The position numbers and the translations under genes were made by a program. A stretch of 42,158 bases of DNA from a virus. The notes beneath the pieces were generated by a model that was given only the letters and a program-made list of their open reading frames with translations, had not been told where the DNA came from and did not search any database. Every line of letters starts with the position of its first letter. The stretch's first letter is position 1. Where the stretch lies: the IMG/VR virus record IMGVR_UViG_3300021378_000056, positions 1 to 42,158 of that record; one strand, written 5' to 3'. Of this stretch, positions 23,933-31,387 are shown piece after piece.

Positions 23933-24430
23933 TTAGTCCCTCTCTAGCCAGTTAAGTGTCCAAGCTATATCAGTAGCAGAGCCAGCATCTTCAGTAAAAG
24001 CTACAATTGCAAATGTCTGTCCTACATACATCTCTAGTCCCATACCCATTGCAATTATATCTGCGCTGGATGCATCAGCTGGTGTATTACCATGCTGTTG
24101 GTGAGCGTATGAGAATGTAGTGTAAGCTACTTTACCACCACTGAACTCAGCTGTCTTATTAATTTCTAACTCGCTACCTGTAATTGCTTCCCATGTGCCA
24201 CCTGTAAGGGTAGGCATTGCAACGAAGTGAATAGTAACTAAAGTGTCCTCTGTGGAATCGTGTGGTTTTAATGAGATTCTTTGTAAGACGCCCCTTAAAG
24301 ATGGTATTGAGGAATTGTTACGAAAGGCTGCTAGTAGCTTTGGAGTTGGACCAACAGCTAGTGTTTGGTTGACTCCTATTTCTGTCGGATAGCAGCATGG
24401 GGTGTCAGGCATCTGTATAATAGAAGTCAT
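23933..24430 (-). CDS. Putative virion protein upstream of portal, 165 aa
   Basis: Unknown family. The composition is beta-rich and neutral (VTIHFVAMPTLTGGTWEAITG, KVAYTTFSYAHQQHG, LEMYVGQTFAIVAFTED), like head decoration or fibre-tip proteins. It lies between a gp7.3-like gene and the portal in the late unit. A structural role is inferred from position only. Confidence 0.55.
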   Translation of the reverse strand: MTSIIQMPDTPCCYPTEIGVNQTLAVGPTPKLLAAFRNNSSIPSLRGVLQRISLKPHDSTEDTLVTIHFVAMPTLTGGTWEAITGSELEINKTAEFSGGKVAYTTFSYAHQQHGNTPADASSADIIAMGMGLEMYVGQTFAIVAFTEDAGSATDIAWTLNWLERD

Positions 24431-24439
24431 ATTTTATCC

Positions 24440-24748
24440 TTAAGCCGCGCCTGTGCCTGCTTGACCAGTTGCTGTTGCGCCTGTTGTCGTAGGAATTTGT
24501 AATGATTTAGCACCTAGCTTAAGAGCGTCTTGTTTACGCTTCATCTCATCTTGAGGGGTTGTAGCAAGAGTCTGTGTTGATGTCTCTTCAACTGCTGGAG
24601 CTGCTGGAGGAGGTGTAAAAGCTGGTCGCTCTACGATACTCGGTCCTGATTTACCACCGCCGCCACCTTCAAGGGTAGCTAGTCCTTTGCTAAATGGTTT
24701 CTTTGTGAATGCTTGCTCTGGGAGCATGTCGAAATGATTATATTTCAT
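24440..24748 (-). CDS. gp7.3-like virion protein, 102 aa
   Basis: Low-complexity protein: a short start (MKYNHFDMLPEQAF), a five-Gly run near residue 29, a Pro-rich stretch (PPPAAPA), a Lys-rich helix (MKRKQDALKLGAKSL) and an Ala/Gly/Thr tail. T7 gp7.3, in the same place before the portal, has a similar composition and is needed for tail function and adsorption. Similarity is by composition and position, not by clear alignment. Confidence 0.5.
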   Translation of the reverse strand: MKYNHFDMLPEQAFTKKPFSKGLATLEGGGGGKSGPSIVERPAFTPPPAAPAVEETSTQTLATTPQDEMKRKQDALKLGAKSLQIPTTTGATATGQAGTGAA

Positions 24749-25227
24749 TCTAATTTCCTTATGTTTACTTTTGAGATTAATCGGTTAAATGCTGTTGTTA
24801 CTTCGTCTACTTCGTATAGCCATGTTTCGTATAGTTTCCTGCCTTTAACTTTGCGTGACATCCTTACAGAATGTTCAGAAGCATAGTAATGCTCTAGGGG
24901 TAAGTTGTTACCCATACTTAGTACACCTGATTGGATGTTAAGTAAGTAGTTAGCTTTAGAGTTACGGTGTTCAGGTGTTACATATAAATAGGTAAGACCC
25001 ACGGTTGGCTCACGAAAGCCAAAGTATGTATTATGAATAAAGCCAGCAAACCCTACGACTTTCTTTTCAATTATCGCTAAGTAGACACACCAATGTCCTT
25101 GGATAAACTCATCTATGTTAGCAGTGCCAGTACCAAATAAAGATTTACTCATTTCTTTTAAAAGAGTCTCTAGTTGGTCTCTGTATTTGGCTTCATATTT
25201 TACTAGGGTTACATAATTATCTGCCAT
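24745..25227 (-). CDS. GNAT-like N-acetyltransferase, 160 aa
   Basis: The core VGFAGFIHN, TYLYVTPEHRNSKANYLL fits the GNAT beta4 strand and acetyl-CoA loop, with the loop degenerate. I chose the start at 25227 because AGGAAA lies at the right distance; an upstream ATG at 25251 has no good site. It overlaps the previous gene by 11 bases. Such proteins occur before the portal in several podoviruses and may modify a virion or host protein; substrate unknown. Confidence 0.6.
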   Translation of the reverse strand: MADNYVTLVKYEAKYRDQLETLLKEMSKSLFGTGTANIDEFIQGHWCVYLAIIEKKVVGFAGFIHNTYFGFREPTVGLTYLYVTPEHRNSKANYLLNIQSGVLSMGNNLPLEHYYASEHSVRMSRKVKGRKLYETWLYEVDEVTTAFNRLISKVNIRKLE

Positions 25228-25399
25228 TTGGTTTCCTGTCTGCAGCTTCAATATGCTGTTGTAGATATTGAACTACATCTTGCTGTCCTATTAACCTACC
25301 TAAGTCTTCAATGGCTAGTGGTTTTTTTGGTAATTGATTTGGATACTTCTCTGTAATCAGCTCCAGCACTTGCATTAGGGCTGTTTTAGGTACTGCCAT
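25217..25399 (-). CDS. First gene of the late unit, 60 aa
   Basis: Unknown function. I chose the ATG at 25399 because AAGGAGAC precedes it; a longer frame from 25447 would begin inside the phage promoter and has no ribosome site. The protein is helical (MAVPKTALMQVLELITEKYP, IEDLGRLIGQQDVVQYLQQH). As first gene behind the second phage promoter it should be strongly expressed. Confidence 0.65.
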   Translation of the reverse strand: MAVPKTALMQVLELITEKYPNQLPKKPLAIEDLGRLIGQQDVVQYLQQHIEAADRKPNGR

Positions 25400-25434
25400 A
25401 TAGTCTCCTTTTATTCCTTTAAAATATACTATAT

Positions 25435-25457
25435 CTAGAATGTCCATTCAAATGAAA
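25435..25457 (-). promoter_or_regulatory. Phage RNA polymerase promoter, copy 2 (late genes)
   Basis: Same core as the sites near 2.9 and 36.2 kb, here TTTGAATGGACATTCTAG, followed by ATATAG. It points to the virion genes and lies directly behind a terminator-like hairpin that closes the replication unit. The first ribosome site follows about 25 bases later. Confidence 0.8.
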
Positions 25458-25460
25458 TAG

Positions 25461-25488
25461 AACCCCCTCTAGCATCCTAGAGAGGGTT
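25461..25488 (-). terminator. Terminator between replication and virion units
   Basis: A 12-bp stem (AACCCTCTCTAG / CTAGAGGGGGTT, one G-U pair) with a GATG loop starts a few bases behind the exonuclease stop. TTCTATTT follows on the minus strand and TTTATTTT on the plus strand, so it may work in both directions. It sits back to back with the late promoter, like terminator-promoter pairs in T7-like phages. Confidence 0.7.
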
Positions 25489-25492
25489 TATT

Positions 25493-26248
25493 TTAGGTTG
25501 GAGGAGTCCATAGAATAACGTCTTTGCCGTTGTATTGGTGCATATTAGCAAACCTCATATTCCATATCGCCTCTTCTTCATTTGAACCTTTGCTTTCATA
25601 AGCTTTTACTACAGCTTCCCACATTTCTTTTTCAGTCTTTAGGTCTTCTAAAATAGCCTCTGCTTTTACCTTACCAACTTGGGGGCATCCTTTATATCCA
25701 TCTGACGTATCCCCTGTAAGTGTTTGAAAATAAGCAAACCAAATAGCTTCAAACTTTCTTGTGGTAACTTCGTCACCTGTTGCATAGTTGAAGTGTGTTC
25801 CAACTGTTTGATATAATACATCTTTATCTATTGCACAAAGTATATAGTCTTCAGGGTCTTTTGTTTTTAGGTAGACTACGTAGTCATCAGCTTCAATACC
25901 ATCTACTGTGATAGTATTGTAGTTTGCTCTAGCGTACTCAAATAATTCCTCAAACCCTGACGGTTTTCTTGAAGACTTTCGATTGGCTTTGTAAGAGATA
26001 GGGAAGGTTTTACGGAAGTTATTAGCTCCAGTAAACACCAATAGATAATCATCACATCCAGTAGATAGTAATATACCATTTAGTAGATTATCGAATGTCT
26101 TTTTGCAGGTAACAAAGTTGGTGTAGTAATCCACCTGTGCTTCCTGCTCCTCCCCTACTTTTACTTCCATCTCATTCCATGTAACCTTGTCTTCAATTGC
26201 AAACCCTACTTTATAAATCAATGAGTCTGCATCGACAAGAGCTATCAT
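25493..26248 (-). CDS. 5'-3' exonuclease, gp6-like, 251 aa
   Basis: FEN-type nuclease that removes RNA primers and helps break down host DNA. Motifs: LVDADSLIYK at residues 4-13, KTFPISYKANRKSSRKP near 80-96, DGIEADDYVVY near 117, CAIDKDVLYQ near 138 and LTGDTSDGYKGCPQVGKVKA near 178. These hold the acidic metal ligands and the helix-hairpin-helix of the family. T7 gp6 is 300 aa. The start overlaps the upstream gene by 4 bases. Confidence 0.9.
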   Translation of the reverse strand: MIALVDADSLIYKVGFAIEDKVTWNEMEVKVGEEQEAQVDYYTNFVTCKKTFDNLLNGILLSTGCDDYLLVFTGANNFRKTFPISYKANRKSSRKPSGFEELFEYARANYNTITVDGIEADDYVVYLKTKDPEDYILCAIDKDVLYQTVGTHFNYATGDEVTTRKFEAIWFAYFQTLTGDTSDGYKGCPQVGKVKAEAILEDLKTEKEMWEAVVKAYESKGSNEEEAIWNMRFANMHQYNGKDVILWTPPT

Positions 26249-26691
26249 GCCTCGTCAACACTCATTGGGATGTCTTCAATATCTTCTTCAATGTAAGAGT
26301 CTTCAATAGCTGTTAGAATATAATCTACTTCTTCTGCTGTTACAATCCCTTTATTGTCTAAGGCTGCTTGTACAGCTTTATCAATAATAGAGTAACCTTG
26401 TTCTTTGTTGTAGTAGTGCAATCCAGCTTCTGTTACAAAGGTAGCAATATAGCTATTCATAAACTTCATGGTAGCTGCCTCCCCTTGAGGTTCTTCAAGA
26501 GTGTAGGCTACGTACTTTAAGTATCTACAGCTATACTCAGCGTAATACTGGACTAACGGTGTAATCTCAGCTTTCCCAATAAGCTCTTTTGCCTTAAAGC
26601 AGTCTTGAAGAGCTGTGATAAAGTCAGCTTTAACAAGCTCTTTGGTTCGACTTACTGGTACATCTAAATTATATGCTTTAATTAAACTCAT
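26245..26691 (-). CDS. Hypothetical protein in the replication unit, 148 aa
   Basis: Unknown function. Mostly helical, with Tyr-rich stretches (YYAEYSCRYLKYVAYTLEE, GLHYYNKEQGYSIIDKAV) and a very acidic C-terminus (EDSYIEEDIEDIP). Four-base overlaps with both neighbours show coupling to metallophosphoesterase and exonuclease. No motif recognised. Confidence 0.65.
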   Translation of the reverse strand: MSLIKAYNLDVPVSRTKELVKADFITALQDCFKAKELIGKAEITPLVQYYAEYSCRYLKYVAYTLEEPQGEAATMKFMNSYIATFVTEAGLHYYNKEQGYSIIDKAVQAALDNKGIVTAEEVDYILTAIEDSYIEEDIEDIPMSVDEA

Positions 26692-27476
26692 ACTGTCTCC
26701 TTGTTTGTTTTATATTTCTTACGTAAATACTTGAGGCTCACCATCATCTCATCAAATGAACCATTCTTAACTTCATGTAATACCACAACACCTCGCCAGT
26801 GTGCGTTAGATTGTGCATTTAGGTAGTGTTCGTCATGCTCATAGCAACTACCTACAATCATAGCAGTCATTTCTGTGCCATCTGCTCGTTGAGCGAACGC
26901 AATGTCTCTACCTTGTTGATGCCCTGCAATACAACTTTGATGATGCTTAGCAAGGATTGCTCGAGCAGTACTGCAAGGGCGACCCATAGCACCGCTAACA
27001 AAGTAATGACAAAAAGAAACACCTTCAATATTAATAGGTTGGAGAAAAGGTACAGTCTCCCAGCCCATCTTTTTATAGTGCAAATCGTCAAGCGAGATAA
27101 GTCCATCAAGCTTTGGGTCATTTTGTATTGCCCTTTCGATTCTGTATTCGTGGTTGCCGTATAGCATAACCATACGTGGCTTCCATCGAGGTTTATGGTT
27201 TTTCTTTAAGAAGTCTTGTCGTTCTTTAATAGGTGCTAGGAGGGCTTCCATGGCTTCGTGAGTCGCTTTAATGTCTGCCTTGTACCTTTGCCCCTCCATA
27301 CTCTTACTGCCTGCCTTATCGTGGCTAGAGAGGCTTGGCATATCTGCAAAGTCTCCTAAGTGGACAATGATGTCAGGTTGGATGTCTACAGCATACTTAC
27401 CAATACAGGTTAAGAAGTCGTAGTTGTCATCAGGTCTTATTTGACTATCAGGAATTACTAATATACGCTTGCTCAT
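26688..27476 (-). CDS. Calcineurin-like metallophosphoesterase, 262 aa
   Basis: Two-metal phosphoesterase. Motifs in order: PDSQ (Asp10), HLGDFAD (Asp42), YGNHEYR (Asn108-His109) and a later GHQQGRD, all expected metal or phosphate ligands. Frequent in marine T7-like phages between DNA polymerase and exonuclease genes; the substrate is unknown, and nucleotide or nucleic acid phosphoesters are likely. It overlaps both neighbours by 4 bases. Confidence 0.88.
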   Translation of the reverse strand: MSKRILVIPDSQIRPDDNYDFLTCIGKYAVDIQPDIIVHLGDFADMPSLSSHDKAGSKSMEGQRYKADIKATHEAMEALLAPIKERQDFLKKNHKPRWKPRMVMLYGNHEYRIERAIQNDPKLDGLISLDDLHYKKMGWETVPFLQPINIEGVSFCHYFVSGAMGRPCSTARAILAKHHQSCIAGHQQGRDIAFAQRADGTEMTAMIVGSCYEHDEHYLNAQSNAHWRGVVVLHEVKNGSFDEMMVSLKYLRKKYKTNKETV

Positions 27477-28063
27477 ACTATCCCCTTATATCTTTCCCAT
27501 CGTTTAACTATCTCTTCTGAACCTAACCACATATCCTTACCATTGATTACATTCGTTATCTCTCTATCAGTTAAGAAGCCTTTATAGATTTTCTTAAAGA
27601 TTTCTTTTAAGTTACGGTCATTGAAGTTGATGTAGTCCATAACCTCGTGACCCTTACCTTGTGTACCTGTAGAGTAGTTGTGTATCATAAACTGAGTAAA
27701 ATCAGCTACTTGTAGTTCATGACAAGACAATGCGATGATTGTACCTGCACTTGCTACAGTACCTACAATGTGTGCTATAACAAATGCCTTAGTTTGCTTA
27801 ATAGCATCCACAATCTGAAAAGCACTATCAATATAGCCACCTCCAGTATTTATGTGAAGTTTAACAACATCACCTTCTTTAGCTGTCTCTAGGACATAGT
27901 GTAGCTCATTGTAATTATGAGGGCTACCAATATCACCTGTAATGTAACAGTTATAGTTATTCTCATCTTTCTTAATAGGAACTGCTCGCCCCCAAATAGG
28001 GACTGAACGACCCCTATTTGGGTACGCTTCCAGTAACTCTTCTAAATCAAACTCTTCATCCAT
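27473..28063 (-). CDS. ClpP-like serine protease, 196 aa
   Basis: ClpP/crotonase fold. The visible triad is Ser105 in VASAGT, His128 in FMIHNY and Asp177 in GKDMWLG, with the oxyanion-type segment NTGGGYIDSAF at 72-82. Length is near bacterial ClpP. In many phages such proteins are prohead proteases next to the capsid gene; here the gene is in the nucleotide and replication unit, so it may instead act on host or replication proteins. The 29-residue N-terminus before the core is extra. Confidence 0.85.
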   Translation of the reverse strand: MDEEFDLEELLEAYPNRGRSVPIWGRAVPIKKDENNYNCYITGDIGSPHNYNELHYVLETAKEGDVVKLHINTGGGYIDSAFQIVDAIKQTKAFVIAHIVGTVASAGTIIALSCHELQVADFTQFMIHNYSTGTQGKGHEVMDYINFNDRNLKEIFKKIYKGFLTDREITNVINGKDMWLGSEEIVKRWERYKGIV

Positions 28064-28082
28064 ACTGTCTCCTTTAGTATTC

Positions 28083-29780
28083 TTAACCTTCGCAGGCTAC
28101 ACATCCGCCATCACTACCTCGTACACCAGCTTCGCTTCTAATATAATACAAGGACTTGATGTGTTCATTTGTAAATGCTTCTTTATGTACTCGACTAATC
28201 TCAGCTTCAGGTGTCTCTGCTGGAAAGAATAAGTTAAGTGATTGAGCTTGGTCAATATTACGTTGACGTGACGCTGCTAATCTTACAAGTACATCTTGAT
28301 TCCATTCGAAGGCTGTCTTAAATACTGCTTGCTCTTCTTCGGTAAACTCTTCCATCTCTTGAATCGAACCATTGTTAGCAATGATTTTGTCAATGAGAGT
28401 AGGTGAGTAAATACCCTTAGCCTGCATACGCTCTAATAGTATAGGGTTGATGCGGTTAATTTCCCCTGCTGGACTACCTTGAACAAATACATTCTTATAG
28501 ACTGGCTCAATGCCTTGGCTTACAGAACCACATACTAATGCTGAGCTACTATTAGGTGCAATAGCAAGTAGATGTGTGTTACGTAGTCCTAAGCCTTTAC
28601 ACCATTTAGGTTCACCTTTAGTCTTAGCTAACCATTGAGAAGCCTTAACAGCTTTCTGTTTGATGTTGCTAAAGATTTGTTGGTTAAGTAAATGTGCCTC
28701 CATGCTATCTAGTGGTATCATGTTTTGTTGCATGTAGGTGTGGAAGCCTAAAGCTCCTAGTCCTAATGCTCTACCTGATTCAGTAGCACGTACAGCTTTC
28801 TCAATACCTTGGATACCCTTGCCCATATTAATAAACTCTTGTGCTACGCAGTCTAAAAATACAATAGCGTTATATACAGCATCTGTATCTTTCCACTCGT
28901 CATACTTAGCTATGTTCATTGATGACAACACACAAGTGAATGTATGGAACTCATCACTTGCTAATGTAATCTCAGTACATAAGTTACTAGCTTTAACCTT
29001 AAGTCCATGATTAATATAGCTTTGTGGGTTAGCTCGATTAATCTTATCAATGAATACAAAGTAACCTTTACCAGTTACCATCTTAGTCTTTAGTGACCTT
29101 TGGTATCTTTGGATTGATTCACTATCACCAGCTTCTAAGTCTTCTACAAACTTGTCAGTAATTAACCATCCTACGTTGCAGTCATCAGGGTGCTTGTTAA
29201 TGAATGCATCAATCTCCCAGTAGTCAGGATGTGTAATCTCTACGTATCCAGCCCAAGCACCTCTTCGTGTATTGCCTTGGCTTACATCTCGACTAAGCTG
29301 GATGAAGTCTTTAAGTACAGGTAGTACACCTGAAGCTACGCCACCTGCTAAGATTGGAGTACCACGCCCACGAATATCCCCAAGATAAGCTGAAGTACCA
29401 AAACCATTCTTTGTAAGAACAGCTACTTCGGTCTGTGCTTGGTAGAAGTCGTATACTGAATCACCTACATAATTGCCAGAACAGCTAACAGGGCAACCTC
29501 GATTAGTACCCATATTAGCAAGAACAGGTGTAGAGCAAGCCAAATGACCACTCCACATAAGATTGAAGAATACTTTTTCCCAATAGGATTTGTCGTCCAT
29601 ATGCTTAGCAGCTGTTCCAGCAATACGCTTGTAAATAGAATATAAATCAGGGTAATCACTTGTAACATATTTTTCCTTTAAAATTTGCCATGCTACTGTT
29701 GTAAACCACTGTGGCAATTTACCAATGGCTTGTAGTTTCTTACGCTCTTCGCTTAAATCTTCATAAATACTTTTTACCAT
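28083..29780 (-). CDS. nrdA: Ribonucleotide reductase class I, alpha subunit, 565 aa
   Basis: Makes deoxynucleotides from ribonucleotides using a radical passed from NrdB. Active-site cysteines are visible in HLACSTPVLANMG (Cys82) with a Cys96/Cys100 pair nearby, in NLCTEI, and in FTCVLSSMN. The C-terminus GGCVACEG carries the redox-shuttle pair. Shorter than the E. coli protein (761 aa), mainly for lack of the N-terminal ATP-cone, so it may escape dATP inhibition. It overlaps nrdB by 7 bases. Confidence 0.93.
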   Translation of the reverse strand: MVKSIYEDLSEERKKLQAIGKLPQWFTTVAWQILKEKYVTSDYPDLYSIYKRIAGTAAKHMDDKSYWEKVFFNLMWSGHLACSTPVLANMGTNRGCPVSCSGNYVGDSVYDFYQAQTEVAVLTKNGFGTSAYLGDIRGRGTPILAGGVASGVLPVLKDFIQLSRDVSQGNTRRGAWAGYVEITHPDYWEIDAFINKHPDDCNVGWLITDKFVEDLEAGDSESIQRYQRSLKTKMVTGKGYFVFIDKINRANPQSYINHGLKVKASNLCTEITLASDEFHTFTCVLSSMNIAKYDEWKDTDAVYNAIVFLDCVAQEFINMGKGIQGIEKAVRATESGRALGLGALGFHTYMQQNMIPLDSMEAHLLNQQIFSNIKQKAVKASQWLAKTKGEPKWCKGLGLRNTHLLAIAPNSSSALVCGSVSQGIEPVYKNVFVQGSPAGEINRINPILLERMQAKGIYSPTLIDKIIANNGSIQEMEEFTEEEQAVFKTAFEWNQDVLVRLAASRQRNIDQAQSLNLFFPAETPEAEISRVHKEAFTNEHIKSLYYIRSEAGVRGSDGGCVACEG

Positions 29781-30733
29781 GAGAACCCTTTTTCTTTCCA
29801 GTTACGATTATACTCTGAGCCTTGGTTGTTAAAGAAGTCATTCATCTTAGACTGCTGAATGTTCTTATAGAACCACTGGCTAATAGGGTCATATCCAACC
29901 TCAAACTCGTCTTCCATACCTAGCTGTCTCAAACATAGGTTTAAGCGACTCTTAATGAACTGCTTCATTTGGTGGTCTGTAATACCTTTGATGTCGCCCT
30001 TCTCAAAAATCATGTCAATGATACGTGACTCATGGTCTAGTACTTGATGACAAGTCTTAATGATGTTTGCTTTTAACTCTTGCTTCTCTGTGTCAGATAA
30101 CTTTGACTCTTGTAGTAGTGTGTTGAATAACCAAGCACCTGCTAAGCTGTGTAAGTTTTCATCTCTAACTGAGAAGTTAATACCAGCTGATAGATTAACT
30201 AGCTTGTTCTTACCCTCTGACTGGAAGTGTTTCAAGAAGGCAAAGTTACTATACAAGATAGCACCTTCTGTAATACTACCAATAGCTAGTGACTGTAATA
30301 AGTCGTCAGGTTTAAACTGGCGTTCAATCCATTCAATCCGATGTCGCAGTGTTTCGTCTTCTACGTATGAGTTATAGAACTCTTCTGTATCTAAGTTTAA
30401 TACTTCGTTGATGCGGTTGTAGAAAGGGGCATGGATACTTAGCTCAGTCCTTCCAAACTCTGTAGCCATCCGTTGAATCTCAGGGCGTACAAACTTCTTA
30501 CGTACAAAGTCTAACCAATAATCGTTTCCTACATGTGTTTCATATTTTGTAAATAGTTTTAATACTGTAACTACACCATGCATCTCTGCTTCTGTGACTG
30601 AGTTGTGCAAGTCGTGCAGGTCTTTGTCCATCTCAATCTCTGTAGCTGTCCACGCAATATGTTCCTGCGCTTCAGCATACTCTACTGCTTGTGGATATTC
30701 AATTACGTAAGCTGTTTGTTTATCTGTAATCAT
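29774..30733 (-). CDS. nrdB: Ribonucleotide reductase class I, beta subunit, 319 aa
   Basis: Ferritin-like subunit that makes the radical. Likely metal ligands are Glu65, Glu97, His101, Glu156, Glu192 and His195; the radical Tyr would be Tyr105, four residues after His101 as in E. coli. The second pair is standard (RDENLH, E-x2-H). The first is spaced E-x3-H (TELSIH), one residue more than usual. Upstream of nrdA, in the order B then A. Confidence 0.9.
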   Translation of the reverse strand: MITDKQTAYVIEYPQAVEYAEAQEHIAWTATEIEMDKDLHDLHNSVTEAEMHGVVTVLKLFTKYETHVGNDYWLDFVRKKFVRPEIQRMATEFGRTELSIHAPFYNRINEVLNLDTEEFYNSYVEDETLRHRIEWIERQFKPDDLLQSLAIGSITEGAILYSNFAFLKHFQSEGKNKLVNLSAGINFSVRDENLHSLAGAWLFNTLLQESKLSDTEKQELKANIIKTCHQVLDHESRIIDMIFEKGDIKGITDHQMKQFIKSRLNLCLRQLGMEDEFEVGYDPISQWFYKNIQQSKMNDFFNNQGSEYNRNWKEKGFSW

Positions 30734-30741
30734 TTACTGTC

Positions 30742-31080
30742 CTATAATAGTTGTTGTTGTTTACTTTCCTTTACAAAGATACCATCCACCATCTTACCTT
30801 TGCGGTCTTTAATGTCATTATAAGCATGGGCTAAGCAGTCGTTAATAGATAAGCCATTACGTTCTGCGATATTAATTAGGACTACCATTATGTCACCGAT
30901 GTCATCAATAGGACTTGTCTCATTCCATATGGAAGTAGCTAACTCCTGCACCTCTTCCTGTAGTTTGGTAAACTGTGCTTTATCAGTAGCCCCATCAATT
31001 AGGTTGCGGTCATAATGCCACTGAGTAACTCGTGTAATGTTATCAGGTAGTTGTAAGTTTTCTATTGAGCCGTTAATCAT
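30742..31080 (-). CDS. MazG-like nucleotide pyrophosphohydrolase, 112 aa
   Basis: All-alpha NTP pyrophosphatase fold. The metal site is suggested by KLQEEVQELA (ExxE) and DDIGDIMVVL (DxxGD), followed by GLSINDCLAHAYNDIKDRKG, typical of short phage MazG proteins. Could clean up modified nucleotides or lower host (p)ppGpp, but the substrate is unknown. It sits just before nrdB. Confidence 0.8.
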   Translation of the reverse strand: MINGSIENLQLPDNITRVTQWHYDRNLIDGATDKAQFTKLQEEVQELATSIWNETSPIDDIGDIMVVLINIAERNGLSINDCLAHAYNDIKDRKGKMVDGIFVKESKQQQLL

Positions 31081-31376
31081 TTCTCTAAATCCTTCTTAGC
31101 TCGCTCTAAGTAAATAGTAGCATCCATTAACTCTTCTTGTAGGTTGTTTAACCACCCAATTAAGTCGATGTCAGTACGCTCTGTAGTAACACCATACTTC
31201 TTCATGCCTTCAGCTGCTCGCTTTAAGTATACCTCGACTACCGAAGCTACGTTAGGGTCTTCAGGTACATCGTAAGTAGTTGGTTTGTCAGGTATAATCT
31301 GTACACCTTCAGGATAAAACTCCCAAAGCATACCTGTTGCCTCTAGTTTCCTATAGTCTTCTAATGTCATTTTCAT
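31077..31376 (-). CDS. Hypothetical protein, possible MazG-type helical fold, 99 aa
   Basis: The C-terminal half (YLKRAAEGMKKYGVTTERTD, WLNNLQEELMDATIYLERAK) resembles phage proteins with an EExxD helix near the MazG family, and it lies next to a MazG-like gene. The N-terminal half has Tyr/Pro-rich sequence of unknown type. Four-base overlap with the MazG-like gene. Function not established. Confidence 0.6.
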   Translation of the reverse strand: MKMTLEDYRKLEATGMLWEFYPEGVQIIPDKPTTYDVPEDPNVASVVEVYLKRAAEGMKKYGVTTERTDIDLIGWLNNLQEELMDATIYLERAKKDLEK

Positions 31377-31387
31377 AGTGTGTCCCT

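Noticed and set aside
25400-25447. N-terminal extension of the first late gene
   Set aside because: Its start lies inside the phage promoter and upstream of the only good ribosome site.
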